Assembly (NCBI RefSeq): GCF_036588685.1
Contig: NC_086380.1
Location: 65,856,180 to 65,920,179 of the forward strand
Direction: 5' to 3'
DNA: 64,000 nucleotides
Source of the DNA: Mytilus trossulus
Lineage: Eukaryota; Mollusca; Bivalvia; Mytilida; Mytilidae
The translations under genes were made by a program, and so were the position numbers. Position 1 is the stretch's first letter; every line of letters starts with the position of its first letter. The notes below the pieces were generated by a model, which saw only the letters and a list, made by a program, of their open reading frames with translations, was not told where the DNA came from and ran no database searches. This document shows, in pieces, positions 46,001 to 61,000 of the stretch.

Positions 46001-49000
46001 TTCGAATATCTAAGTCAGTTAACATCTTAAAATAACCCCAGATACGATGCCCAAGCAAGATGTGTATGAAATCTCGAGACATGATTTTATTTTCTTCAGC
46101 CCACACACATATAAGACACAAAATATTAATCCATCGTAACTGTTGTTCAATTTTTATTCCCGATTGACATGCAGCTACATAACCTTTAAATAGTCTTCTT
46201 CCACCAGTGAACGAGGGGACGCCCTTTGTTACTGTTTCTTGTTAGGTTGGTTTACCAGACTAAGACCATTTTGGGGTCGTGTCATGATTTGTTGACGATT
46301 AGCGGGTACGCTCTGTCCCTCTATATTCATTTGATGTCGTGTTTAGAATAAAGAGCTTATCGTTTAGGACAAACGGAAATTTTTTTTGTTTTAAAAATAA
46401 ATACAAAAGAAAATAGAATGTATATACATGTATTACCCTATCATCTCTTAATTTTCATATAATCCATATTTGCTAGTTGATTGATAAATGTAGTAGCGAT
46501 CGTTAACTTCGGCACAAATAATTGAATTATCATCCATTACTTTTGATCAACAATCACCGAACGATGTATACTTATTTATATAATAAATATGTTATATTGA
46601 ATCAACAACGAACTCCTAAATGGCCTAAACTATTATCATATTATTTCAGATGTTGATTGCTACGATACAAATAACAACGGATCTTCCTATAATGGAACAG
46701 TACACACTTCCAGTTTAAATCATCAATGTCTAAATTGGCAAACAGTGAACTCGCAGCTTGTATCATATCATGAAAATCATACATATTGCAGAAATCCAAA
46801 TGGATTTGGAGAACCTTGGTGCTACATAGGAACTCTAAACAATGGATTTGAAAATTGCAACATTTTGATGTGTGGTATGTGGTTTTTATCTTCTTTAAAT
46901 AAAATCAATGCTCCATGATATATTGAACACAACATTATTATAAATGAGTCAATTTAATTGTTGGCAGCCATCTCTTGTCCCCTTTACCCTTTTTTTATCT
47001 TTGTTTTTACATGTATTGTGCAGACGAATGCAATAATACAACTTTCGCATCATTTGCATTTTAATTATTTAAATTGTTAGACTATATATTTAAGTTAGTA
47101 CCTTTAGATCAGTTTCTCTCATGGACACTCCAGATTAATAGAATGTCCATAGCACAAATGTGTATTTTTGTTTGTGAAATTATAGTAACAATTATAAAGA
47201 TATAATGTTTTTTTTAAATAGGGAGTTGTGAAAGTTCTCCATGCCACCAGGCCTCTACCTGCGTGAAACAGGTGCATGGATTCAAATGTACATGTGCAGC
47301 GGGATATACAGGAGCGCTGTGTAGCAGTAGTGAGTAGGTTCATATGCTGTATAACAGAGGTGATAGAAAAATTATAGTAGTGTATTATAATTTAATTGAA
47401 AAAATGCATTGTGATGTAATATTGAAGCCAATAAATGTGTTAGCTAATTTGATAATTTTCTATACATCCATTATCTCATATTAATTTGTTATAGAAATTT
47501 TAAAGGGTTACACAAAATAACAAGCAGGGATTCCCTTTATATAAAAACAAACGCAGCGGGTATAAACGTTTAAATAGGTACCAACTTTCAACCTTATCTG
47601 AAACAACAGTTTGACATCACTGAAGGCACACTATAATATAAATGGAATTGAATACACTTAATCAAAAGACATATTAACACAAAGTGAAAATACACTGAAC
47701 GAATAAATTTGATGTATGACACAATGTGAATACAAAATCAACAAAGTGAAATAAGGGTTAGATGTTGAACAATTTCAGAAAAAATCATCCTTTATTTACG
47801 CGATTTTATCGACAAGCAATACCACCTGCACTTATCTGCTATACAATACCATTTCCATTTATGTTATTTATTTATGCTCCTCATTTTTGTCAATATAAGA
47901 AAACCAAACCATCATCTTATATGGACTTTTACTTGGAACAGTAGTCAATTTAAGTCTTCTTCCATGTGTTGCATGCTTTCTTGCGATTTTTGTGTTTTAT
48001 TGTTAAGCCATTTGTCTTTTTGATTATTGTCATGATTTGGTTCATAGTTTTACTCGACTTTGTGATTGCCTCTTTATATTTTATCCATATTTAAAAAAAC
48101 CACTCTTAGACGAAAACAAAGACGACTTTGCAAGAGGTAGGCCTATAGACATATGTAAATGGCTCACCAGGGTTCAATATGCATTATAGATATAGATGAG
48201 TGTGCAAGTAACCCATGTCAACATAATAGTACTTGTATTGATGTAGTCGAAGGTTACAAGTGTTCCTGCGGACCAGGATTAACTGGTATACACTGTGAAA
48301 CTGGTATGTAAACAAAATTTACCAAAAACTCTGGACGAACGGTTTATAATGATGAACTAGATAGAACCCGATATCTATAAAAAGAAGATGTGGTATGTTT
48401 GCCTATAAGACAAATCTTCACAAGGGACCAAATGACACAGACATTGACATTTATAGGTCACAATACGTATCTAGTACATTACATTATAATGTTACTTTTT
48501 CTCTCATTAGAAATGTGAAATTCGGAACAGAATCTCGTCTATGGCAAATTAAAAAAAACTTTTTCAAATTATCTATTTCTGCTAGGATGTTTGTGTCTTT
48601 CTAATAAAAAAAACAAAAAGAAATTTATCCAGAAATAAAGAAAGAAAAAAAAGAAGTTGAAGTTATGTATAAAGTCATTGATAATTGCTCCAAGTAAAAT
48701 TTAAAACGGAAAGACCGAATCAAATATCAAAATCAAAAGCTGAAACACATCAAACGAATAAAAGAAAAACATCTGTCATATTCATAGCTTGATAAAGGCA
48801 TTTTTGTATGTAGGAAATGGTGGATTAAACATTGCCAGCTAACATTTTCACGTGTTTCAATTTGCCCAATCGATGATTTCAAAATCTGTTGTCTAATAAA
48901 AGACGAAAGCAGGGAAAAGAGAAGTGAATTGCAGCAGCTTATGAATCTTTCATTTGCAAGTGCAAAACAGATTAAGATTATATCATTAATCATATCCAGG

Positions 49001-52000
49001 CATGCAATACAGTTTATTGCTTAATAAATTCTAAGAAAAGATTTTGATTGATAATCTACATACAATTTACATTATAATGAAATATTAACCGACCCCCAGT
49101 CAGTTTAGCGAAAGAAAGACGGCACTAAATGGGCTATAAGATGTGTGCACAAATTGCCATTTTCCATCGGAAGTGTTGGATTTGCTCCAACACCTAATGT
49201 ATGTCTTTTCTTATTTTTATCATTTACCTAGTATAATATATTAGAAGTTGTTTCAAACACGGTAAAATATTCCGCAGATGACACTTGCTTGTTTTGTTAA
49301 TGGTGAACACTAAATATAATATTATCCAGCTTGTTAGGTTGAGCCTTTATCCAATCGGTTTTTAACATATACTTCATTAAAGCAATACAATCTTTTACTT
49401 TGATTAGGAAGTCACTAACATCATAGAAACATAAACTTACATATCAACCCAATAAAAAATACAAAGCTTTGAAATCTTTTAGTATTGCTAAATACATTAG
49501 GAAATAAAAATAAAACAAACGCATGCATTCAGTTTATAAATATATTAATATATGTTTTGGCCCAGAACAATAATTTCAGGAAAATTGACACAACTTGTTA
49601 ACACAATGATTTTTACACAATATTGTTCATATTTTTAACTGTGTATATTTTGGCAAAGATTGTTGTGGTCGTATCCAAATCATTAACAACCAATATGACT
49701 TTTATAATATTTCTCCACTTTATTATAGACAAATTGTTAACAATATAACTTTTATAGATGTCAATGAGTGTGCAAACAATCCTTGTCAATATGGCGGTAC
49801 GTGTCATAATAAGTTCAATGGTTATACATGTTCATGTGCTCCTGGATTCACCGGAGAAAATTGCATCGGTGGTGAGTATACGGATTTGTAACATTTGTAA
49901 AAAGTAAAATCACAAAAATACTGAACTCAGAGGAAAATCAATTCGGAAAGTCCATAATCACATGGCAAAATCAAATAACAAAACGCATCAAAAACGAATA
50001 GACAAAAACTGTCATATTCCTGACTTGGTACAGGCATTTGCAAATGTAGAAAATGGTGGATTAAACCTGGTGTATCAGTTAACTGCACCAGACGCGTATT
50101 GCAGTAATGAATGTCTTTTCAGTCAGTCTGTTCTGTCCTGGCTAAACTATATAAATGTTTTAAATATATTACTTATGTAAAAGGCTCATAAAACATAAAC
50201 TATTTTCTTGCCTCTGATTAAATATTCAATTACAAATGAGAACATAGTATTAATCATATACACATTAGGACTCTATATCAATTTGATATATTTTCCAGTG
50301 ATATTTTAAAATATACATCCTTGCATAGCTTGTTGTTCGGTGTGAGCCAAGACTCCGTGTTGAAGCCCGTACATTGACTTAAATTGTGTACTTTTCAAAA
50401 TTGTTATTTGGATGGAGAGTTGTCGCATTGGCACTCACACCACATCTTCCTATATCTATTTGATATACATTGTACAAAGAAATAAATTTTCACAACGAAA
50501 TATTTTAAGGAAACATTTGTTTTTCTGAAAAAAGTTAATAACAAAACAAGCAAACTCCAAGGAAAAATCAAATCGATAAGTGCATTACCCAATTGCAAAA
50601 TTCAAAACACATCAAACAAATGGAAAACAACTCTCTATTTCTTAATTGGTAAAGGCGTCAATGTTTGTGAAGTAAAAACTTGCAATGAGGCGAACATTTA
50701 TTTATTTCGTTTGGAAATCCTTACTTTGACTTTGAGATGAGGAACCGTAATAAAGACGCTGTTCTTTTGATTATTTTTATTTGTTGAGTGTGCACATACT
50801 GATGCCTGTGGTGGATACCACATATCCGTTCCAGTCTTTTTATGTATTCACTATAAACTGTATCATATAGATTTGTTCCATTAATTTGCCTTGTCTGATT
50901 CATACTATATAACTTTTGTAAAATATAGCTATTGCTATTAACTCGATCTGATGAAAATCTTCGCCTCATAACACACAAAACGCATAACCAGTACTTTTCT
51001 ACAATACAAACTTGCATTTCACTTAGCAGGCACGCCAAAGACATGGAAGACCAAAATATTCAATGTAAGAGATGTATTAATGTTTGAATATATAAGAAGC
51101 TTTTCTTAACACGTTTTCCTCAGATCAAAGTATAATTTATTCATCACATGGTTAATTCTTTTGAAAAGATGACACACTGAATGTATTTATAAATTTTTAG
51201 ACGATTATAAAGTAAAACTAAAGCATATTTTGATCCTTCTTTGTTAGACGTTGACGAATGTATAAGTGACCCATGTCAGAATAGAGGAACTTGTATAAAC
51301 TTATTGAACGGATACAGATGTTTCTGTCTGAATGGCGACACAGGAGTACACTGCGAAACGTGTAAGTTTATGTAACTAGACAAAGGCTTATTTGTTTTTG
51401 AATGTCATGTACCATGTCAGGAATATACCAGTTGTTATTTAATAGATATAGGAAGATGTGGTATGAGTGCCAAGAAGACAACTCTCCATCCAGATAACAA
51501 TTAATGAAAGTAAACCATTATAGGTCAATGTACGTCCTTCAACACGGAGCCTTAGCCCACATCTTACCGCAAGCTATAAAGGGTTCCAAAAACGGGAAAA
51601 AACCAACGGTATAATCTATATAAAAAAACGAGAAACGAGAAACACATATAAATCACATAAACAAACGAAACCTCTGTTCATCAGATTTCTGACTTAGAAA
51701 AGTTGCAAACATTTGCAGCGGAATTTCGTTTCTATGAATGTTGCATTGTTGTTTGTCTTTTGTTGCATTCTGTGCTCTGTTTTTTCGTTGTTTTCCTTGT
51801 ACAGTTGATTTGTTTCCCTTCGAATTTGTTTGTAACCTGGATTTGTTTTCTCTCAACCGATTTATAACTTTTGAACAGCGGTATACTACTGTTACCTTTA
51901 TTTATCGATGCTGTAGATAAAATACGTTCACTTGAATTTCGAGAGAATGTAAGCTGGTTTTTTTCTGCAGCTTAAAGTATTCAAAAACGTCATAAACCCA

Positions 52001-55000
52001 GCTAACGAACCAACCTAGTATCTGCCTGTAGCATTAATGCGTTATGTAAGATTAAAGCTTTGGTTTTATATAGATTGTGGTTACATTTTCCTGACAATGT
52101 AAATATACCATGTTAGAGTATGTTCAAGATTTGACGGTTCATTGAACATATGATAATGAGATGGGTAAAATTTTGATCTATTTGCACACATTGTTGTTAC
52201 TTCTTAATAGTCCATCTTGTACTTGTACACCTTTAGAAAAACATGCATTTTTCATTTGAAACGAAGAGCTGTCGGTAATGCTTAGTGTATCTGCGCGTCA
52301 TTTTTGTTGCATTACACAATTTTCTTATTAAGAAAACTTTTAAAATGCTTACACTAAACAAATTTCTCAAAATATCAGCACGAATATTTTCGAAAAAAAG
52401 CAGTGTATAAAGATAAGTGAGAGTCGTTAACATTTGGTTTGTTGTCAATCAAATGATTTATAATTCAATTAATATAAAATAATCGAATTGATGTAAATCT
52501 AAAATATAATGATACATATTTCTGTTGTGAATATTTTTTTCACACGACCATTTTGTAACTATTACTAGTACCTAAATCAACTTTGAGACAATAAGTTGTG
52601 TTTTCAAAAAAGTTTTATCAAGATTGATGTTTTGTCAGATGAATCATATATTGAAAAAATATTGACAATATTTAGTTTGCCAAAAACTAAAACAAATATC
52701 TGTATAAATAATAATCTCTTAATATGATATCAATATTGAGTTAAAATAAAAAGGTTCTAAGGGGCATTGGTCATTAGAAGCGTGGATTATTTCCCAGGTG
52801 AAACAAGTAACAAATAGTGACCAAAGGACACCATACCATAATGTTTGAACTTATATTTTATAGACGATATTCATTTTATTTTTAGGACTAGAAATAGTTA
52901 TTCCTCCAAGTATTATTTTATCAGAAGAAAGAAGTATCAAAGAAGGGACAGGTCGTTTTGTGTTACCTTGTTTTGCAGAGGGAATTCCCCTCCCAAAAGT
53001 AAAATGGGAATCCATTGAAGTTAGTAAATTAGTCGTCTAAACAAAATGGTAATGGTAACTTTGAATACAAACAAAATCTGTTGAAATCTTGCATTTTGAA
53101 GTGCGTCTACGCAAATACAGATAAATTTTAAACGTTTATATAATTATTTGTACATAATTGAGATGTACGTAGCATTTACGTATTTATGGTTTTTGAACAG
53201 AGTATACTACTGTTGCCTTTATTTACAAAAGACGATTTTAAAAGTCAAGACAAGATATCAAATAAATTAGTCATGGTTATTTTGAATGATCGATGTATTT
53301 CAGGCAAAGTTACAGTCAAATGTTAAACAGGTTGACCATTATTTAGTCATAAAAAATGTGACGATTGCCGACGCAGGGTACTATATGTGTACTGCGACAA
53401 ACAGAGGGGGTGACGATATAAAAATAATTCATATAACTGTCAATGGTAAGTTACTTTTTATTAGATTAGTAAATAGTTATCGAAGTTAACAGGATTAGTA
53501 TTAATTCCGCCAGACGCGCGTCTCGTCTTCATATGACCATCCAGTGACGCTCAGATCAAAGTAGTTGTAAAGCGAAACAAGTACAAAGTCTAAGAGCATT
53601 TAGGACCCAAAATTTCAAAATGTTGTGCCAAATGGGGCAAAGGTTATCTAGGATAAGAAATTCCTAAGTTTTGTAACATGAAATTTATAAACAATGATCA
53701 CATTATTGATATTCATGTCAACACCGTAGTGCTCACTACTTCGCTGCCTTAAATTCGTGTTGCTTTTCCGACGTATGACTTAAGCCATACCAACGACTGT
53801 TTTATATACCCCACTTAAATATTGAAAAAATAATCTTATGACAGCTTAAATGTTCTCACAATAAAATCATTTAAGTTATATCTTTTAAAATGAAATAAAC
53901 TTTGCCGACTCTTATCATCTTGTTATGTTCAAAAATTAATATTAGCTATCCTTTGAAGAAACATAATGTTTTCCAAAAATACAAACGGTAGTTAGTTTAA
54001 AAAACAGTTTTCATTGAGTTTTACGTTTGATGTTATATTGATCAATTACAATTTGAATGTAATCAATTTTAGGTTTCCTAGAATTAATGCAACTCAACTG
54101 AATATATCAATTTAGCATAAACGTTAAATTCTATGATACGCGTTTTTTGCAACAGTTACCAATACAGTTTTTTTCTATTCGTCAACTTTCATTTAACACA
54201 ATTTATTATGTGTTCAATTTAAATAATTTCGTGTTCACCAGTAATAGTCCCACACCCTTACAATTTCAATTGTAAGTATTAAGTATTAAGTGTAATTGAT
54301 CCTAACTAAAACAAGTATTAAGTATTAAGTGTAATTGTATTAAGTGTAATTGATCCTAACTAAAACAAGAAAAGGATAAGATAGGCAATGATAGGTCTGC
54401 TTATATACCTTTGTCGAATGAACAATAAGGAACTACCACAATTGTTCGTTCAAATGTAGACCGAAGTATCGATAAGACTCCTAACAAACAACTCCCCTAT
54501 GCTTGAAATGCAAAATCCTTAGTATCCTGTTTCTAAATAACTCATATCTATTTCGCCAGCAACTGATATCGGGAATTCGATTTATGATGAAACTTACATG
54601 CGAAACAGTGTGAATTAAAGACGAAATGCTTCAAATATGTTATGATATACACAGTCTACGTCCATTTCCTTGTACAATAATATAGAAACATATAAATTTT
54701 TTACCCATTCCTTAAATGTCCCCATCGCGTTCTTTTTAATGGTGGCTAGTTCATGTCACTTGAAGAATTTCATGTTGCAAGTGATCTCTCCTTTGGCACT
54801 TTTTAACCTTGATCATTTTATTTTACTAGCCCTTAAAAAAAACCAAATCTTATCATTAAATGTTAGAATTTGTTATTATGAAATGCTTTCTACAAATGCT
54901 TTAAATATGTGCACATTGATTTGTCAATGTATGTTTTGTAGCAAAACACCATCTGCAGGTTGCACCTAAGATTACAGCACTCTCCGAGGTAGAGGTGAAT

Positions 55001-58000
55001 TATTATGCTGACGCAAAACTGGTATGCAATGTTACTGGTATTCCTACACCTCGAATAAAATGGAAATTCACTAATGTAAGGAAATATAATTCAATATTTT
55101 TACAACTAAGGAAAAACATTGCAATCACTACATAAACAAATCTTTATATCTTTATTATCATAATTTTGTGATTGTATATCTTACAGGAAGTTTGTGGTTG
55201 GATAATTGATTTCCAAACTTATTTTCAGTGGACGTGATTAAGTTTTATTTTCTGTAAAAGAGGGGGAAAAGATACCAGATGGAAAGTCAAACTCATAGAT
55301 TGAAATAAAATTGACAACGCTGTGGCTAAAAAATAAAAAGACAAAGAGACAAATAATTGTACACAAGACACAACATAGACTTAGCAACACGAACACCACC
55401 AATTTTGGGAAAAGTAAAGATTGTGTTAACTTTTGAATCTATGTTCAAAACAATTTAACATTAACACTCTTTTATATAGGGTTTATAATGATTTCATTTA
55501 AACAATAGTACGAAAATTGTGGAATCGATTCATTGTTTGTGTATTTTCTATTGATTGATCGATTGGTTCATCGAATGATTGATTATTGACTGATGCCCCT
55601 TTCATCATAATTGGGCTAATTCATCGAATTTGGAAACCGGATTGTCCATAACAAACCTCCAATCTTCACATGCCTCAGTAGGAGTTTTATTTTCCGAAAA
55701 TGTAGGGAATCTGTGATGTTGTTTATTTTCTTAATGTTATGGCTAGAAAAATGCATAAATATTCATTCATACGTTACAGTTGTAGCTATATATACATGGT
55801 ATAATTGCAAGTACATTGTGGTCCTGCTTTCCAAATCACGCACTGTCTTTTTTTCTATTTTTATGCCTCCCCTATTGGCATTTGTTTTTCGGTCTGTTCG
55901 CCGTTCGTTCCTCTGTCCCGCTACAGATTAAAGTTTTTGAAAAAAGCAGTTTTTAATGAGGTGGAAGTTCAATCAACTTAAAACTTAGTACACATGTTCC
56001 CTATGAATTGATCTTTGTATTTTGAAAATAAATGAGAGTTTTGCACCCCCAATTTCACGGTCCACTGAACATATAAAATGATAGTGCGCTTGGGTCATTC
56101 GTGTACTTCGGACAGATTATTGATTAAACTATTGATACTGTTCGTTGTTTCAACGTGCAAGATTTTTCTTACTTTTTCGTTACAAGAAACTTTGAAAAAG
56201 GGAAAGTGGTTGGACATGGTGTGTTCATCTTATATTCTCACTGCATTATGTGCCTGTAATAATTTAGACTTAACTGTGTGTTGTTAGGTTTGCTTATATT
56301 TTGTAAGGATGTTTGTCTAGGGAAAAAATAGGTATTGACCGGTTGTTGGTATGGTCCATTGTGTTCATTTTTTTCCGCCGTTTGTTTCTTTTAATAAAAT
56401 TAATCATTTGTAGAAAACATTGCCGTCAACAAGTCCAACCCTGACTTTATTACGAGCGACAAATGAAACGGCTGGAACATATACTTGTATTGCAACAAAT
56501 GATGTTGGAACTAGTCAAGCAGATATAAAGCTCAAAGTCACTTTCGGTAATTTTTTATTTAAAATATTTGCACCATTTCTTTAGACTAAAGTGCGACGTA
56601 TAGCTTAACTTACCATTAAGACATGCGTCTGCTGTGAAATAATCGATCTGAAGATATATTAACAATTAAATTATAGCTAGGAATAACTTCAATTTGGCAA
56701 TTTTTGATTTAGTTTCAACGCCTCTCTTGACTCATAGCGGTGTACAGCTGAACATATCATTTAGAAAATTAAATGTGTTTTTTTGGGAAAAACATATTTT
56801 AATTCAAATTGATTTTACAACAATTACAATAAAAGTTGTGTTTAATTATGACTATATATTTTAATCTCCAAAACCCATTTGATATCACAGAAATTGTTTG
56901 ATTGGATACACAAAGAAATGTAGAGCTAATCAAAAATTCTTGCATAGAAAAAATAAAAAAATATCAATTTGAAGAGTACGACATCCGCCTCTATTGATCA
57001 TTATGTTATATAGATATAATCTAATTGTTTTTTTCATGTCTTAGATACACCAAAGATAGTGTCTTCTCCGTTAACGACACTAAGCAATGCTGGTGAATCC
57101 CACAATTTCACGTGCATAGCCACTGGACATCCAACTCCAGAAATATCATGGTCATTTAATTCCGTAAGTTAATAACCAATTTAGCCAATCATATACAGCT
57201 AGGCTCCACTGATGCTGGATTTGAGTCAAGGTAGAACTTTAACTCTTTTACTCTTTTAAACTTTAAATGGATCATAAGAAATGAACGCTTTATGTATACA
57301 TGCATACCTACTCTGGGCAGATTAAAATTAACATTTTTTTTGACGAATACAGGACGACAAGAAATGTTACAATGTAAAATATTGATCTGTACACGCTAAT
57401 AACATAAATGATAATAACAAATTGTATTATGGTGTTACGTTAAACTGGTAACATCCTGCGTTAACTTTCAATAAATGGTATATAGTAATATTAAAATATA
57501 AAAATTTAGAAAATTTAATTGAGGTATTTTTTCATATAAATGTAACAAAACTTCCATCAGTTTTTTTTTAAATATAAAAGCAAAAAAGGAGTATCACATT
57601 AATTGTAAATATCTTCTTTTGCACATGATGCACATGAATATTCAAATCAGTTTTCGCACAACTTTTTACATATTCAAATAATTTTTCGCACAACTGTTTA
57701 CATATTGAAATCAGTTTTCGCACAGCTGTTCACATATTCAAATAATTTTTCGAACAAATGTTTTTAATTAAATGATGGGTTGTTTCAATTTATATCACGA
57801 TATGCAGTTTTTTTTCCCGACATTTTATCGGACAGATATTTTGGTGGCAAATTGTATAGTACCATAGTTAAAACCCTTTCCAAAGCTCGTATACATCAAT
57901 GTGCTATCTGATTACCGTCATATGTGACAAAACCTTTTAAGAACATGTGTTGCTCTTACAATGTAAACACATACAATAAGTACGCAATTAAATCGTGCAA

Positions 58001-61000
58001 CTGAACATCATCGAAACTTAAATGGAAATGGTTTTCGTAAATGTAAATGTGCAAAATATACAAGTAGTCCATCAGCTGGTAGGGCAAAAATTCAGTTCTG
58101 TGTTCCACCCCAGGGTACCGAATTTTTTTTGTATAATTTAAAAGAGTAATATCTGAAGAATATTTCAAGAGGTGTTAGACTTTTGAAAAAGTGTCCAAAA
58201 GGGGTTAAAAGGGGACTTGTTTAAGGGTGTATCAAAAATGTAAAACTAATCAAGTATTCAGTACTATAACTTTTATTAAATGGAACACATCATATATTAT
58301 TAAAACGCAGTCTAATTTCAAATCAATTTTTAAATCGTAGAGGACCAAGCAAAAAAAGGAGGAGGTTAATTTCCAAAAGTCATGATTTTGAATGAAAAGA
58401 AGCATACGTACTAAATTTCTTGATTAAATGGTATATTATTTCACATTGAAACATAGAACATAATGTATATGAAGCCTGTTGAAAATAAATTTAATGGTAA
58501 GAAACAAAAACATAGAATCAACGACAAACACAAACATAAGCAACCAGAAATGCACGATTCTGTCACACATTTATACATCACATTCATGAAACAACTCACA
58601 TTTTAAAGCGAACAAAACTGTCAGGGTTTCTAGATTTCTATTAAAAAAAAAATTGACAACCGAATCACCACATTTTAAGGTCACGCAGAAGGTCAATCCA
58701 TAGAATCATCATCAGTTTGGTCACCTGCATATTCCGAATTATCGTTATCATCATTTCCATCATCTTCGTCGTCATCGTTAGCAATTTCAACGATTTGATA
58801 ATGCTTATATCTACAAGCTTTCGAGCATTAACATAAAGCTATCTGTTCAGGATAAACATTGTTGAACATATGAACATCTTTTTTTGGCACAACCAGCTTT
58901 ACATGAACAGCACATCAGAATTATCAAAGCATCTAACACTGGTGGTTGGTCTAGCAAATTGATACAGATCAAAGGGCTCTAAACAATCCAACCAGAGTTG
59001 TTTGGCAACAGACCAGTGTTGTGTTTAAGAGCAGATTTCCAAACCTTCGTCTGAAAGTTGGCTTGTTTAATGTGCTTTAACATTGCATCTTTTGCATTTC
59101 AAAACGTTCCGATCTTTATTCATCGACATTTTTAATTTCGTAGTGTTTTGACAACTATTCGCCAACCTCTTCAAAGGTTTCACCAAGATTATATAGACCT
59201 TCTGAAAACTCCACATAAAGTTTCAAAAAGCCGAAGGCTTTGCTTTTTTTCTTTACCAGACACAACACTTACTGAATCACAACCTTTATTGGCGTGAAAT
59301 CCTGGCAGTTTTCTACAAATATTCTCACGAAATTTCGCACACAGTATCTGGCAGACTAACAATGTTAGAATTGATATGCAACTGTGAAAATAGTAAGCCA
59401 ATACTTCCACATCAGTGTCAGGAGTTTTTTTTAAATGGAGTCGTAACCTTTGTCAGGTGCATGTTTTTGCAATAAGACACATTTTTTTATCGGCTTCTAC
59501 CTGTTTGATTATAAGCTAAAACCATTCTACGCTATTTCATTTTCAACATATAGTTTGTGGCAAATACTTCCATGTAATACAAATAAATCGATACATTCAA
59601 GTGTAAATTTATAGGATTGTTTACTCTTTTCAAAACCAAAATATTCAACAAAAGCAACTGGACCTGCCGTTCTAATTTCTTTATGAATATTGTGGGATAC
59701 TAATCAGTGACAAAATCAATGCGGGACCACTATTAGAAACCAAATGGATGGTTTTTAAAATAATAATTGCCAAATCGAAAAAAGTGCTAGGTATCCTAGT
59801 ATCCTAGTAATGGTTTGAATAACTGCGATCAATGTGATCAAATATCTACATGGTTTAATTCCTAAGGAGTAGGCCTTTTCGAAAAGACCACTTAAGGCAG
59901 ATTTTAATTTTTCATTACATGTGTACCATCAAAGTTTGCAAGAAACATTGGAAGAGGACATAATTCAAACTGGAGAACCTATCGCATAACCAACTATCTT
60001 GTCTGGGCTATGACAAGCAGGCGACGTTTTTTTTCATCTGCTCTCAATGTTTTGTTGTTCTTATCAGCCATTAACTGCTTGCCTTTTATTTCCTTTTTTA
60101 AAAATGTAAGCAATGATTTTCTTTTGAGTGTTTTGAAGAAGCCGTTCCGTAAAGAAAAATTTTGAAGCAATTTTTTCCTTTTCATACGCGATTAGAAGGT
60201 CGCACATTCCGAAGAAGCAACAGAACCCGGGAACAAGCCATATAACTACTCATATGTTATAATGGAATTGGCCAGCTTTGCCGTGTCTGAAATAATTTCA
60301 AAACATCAGTTTCATCTCGCTTCATTTGAATTTTTATGAGTTCTTCTTGAGCGGATGTTTCCGGGTTAATCATTCCTACCAAATTTCGACATTTTAAGGA
60401 TATAGAAGCTCTTTCATGTGCATTTAGCAACCAACGTTTATCAAAAACTTTATTTAAACTAAAACCAACAAAGCATTTTTGTTTGTATCTCTAAAAACCT
60501 AAGAAAGTGAAAAGTATTGTCAAATCCCACAACTGACTATTTGACGTTCGTTCAAAGCGATGTTTGTCGATTGAATGACTAAACAATCTTAAGGGCATAC
60601 GATACAGTTACAGGGAAGGTAATGACATTGCTAACGTAATTTGTTATTTTCGCGACGTCAAACTATGACATATCGGGAAAAGATGCATTTTTCGACTGAT
60701 TTTTATCATTCAAACTGATTTAATTTGAAAACGAGTTCATGGACCCTTATTTTTCAAAACGGCATTTGGTTTCATTTTGCAGGGAGATTATGTGACCCAA
60801 ATTTTATAAAACTGTAAATAGAGGATTTTTTTTTATTGTGATAAACATGCAGTAAAAATTTACGTTTTTTCCTCAATTCATAAACATTTGCTAAATATGA
60901 GTTATTTCTGATTAAAAAATGCATATTTTTTAAAGATATTTATAAAAAACAGAAATTACCGATTATTTAACAAAAAACAATTTGTTTTTATCTTTTATAA

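Noticed and set aside
52074-52100. Possible small exon that might rescue the EGF4-Ig1 frame
   Set aside because: The acceptor-to-donor length is 25 nt and would change the phase, so it does not remove the stop.
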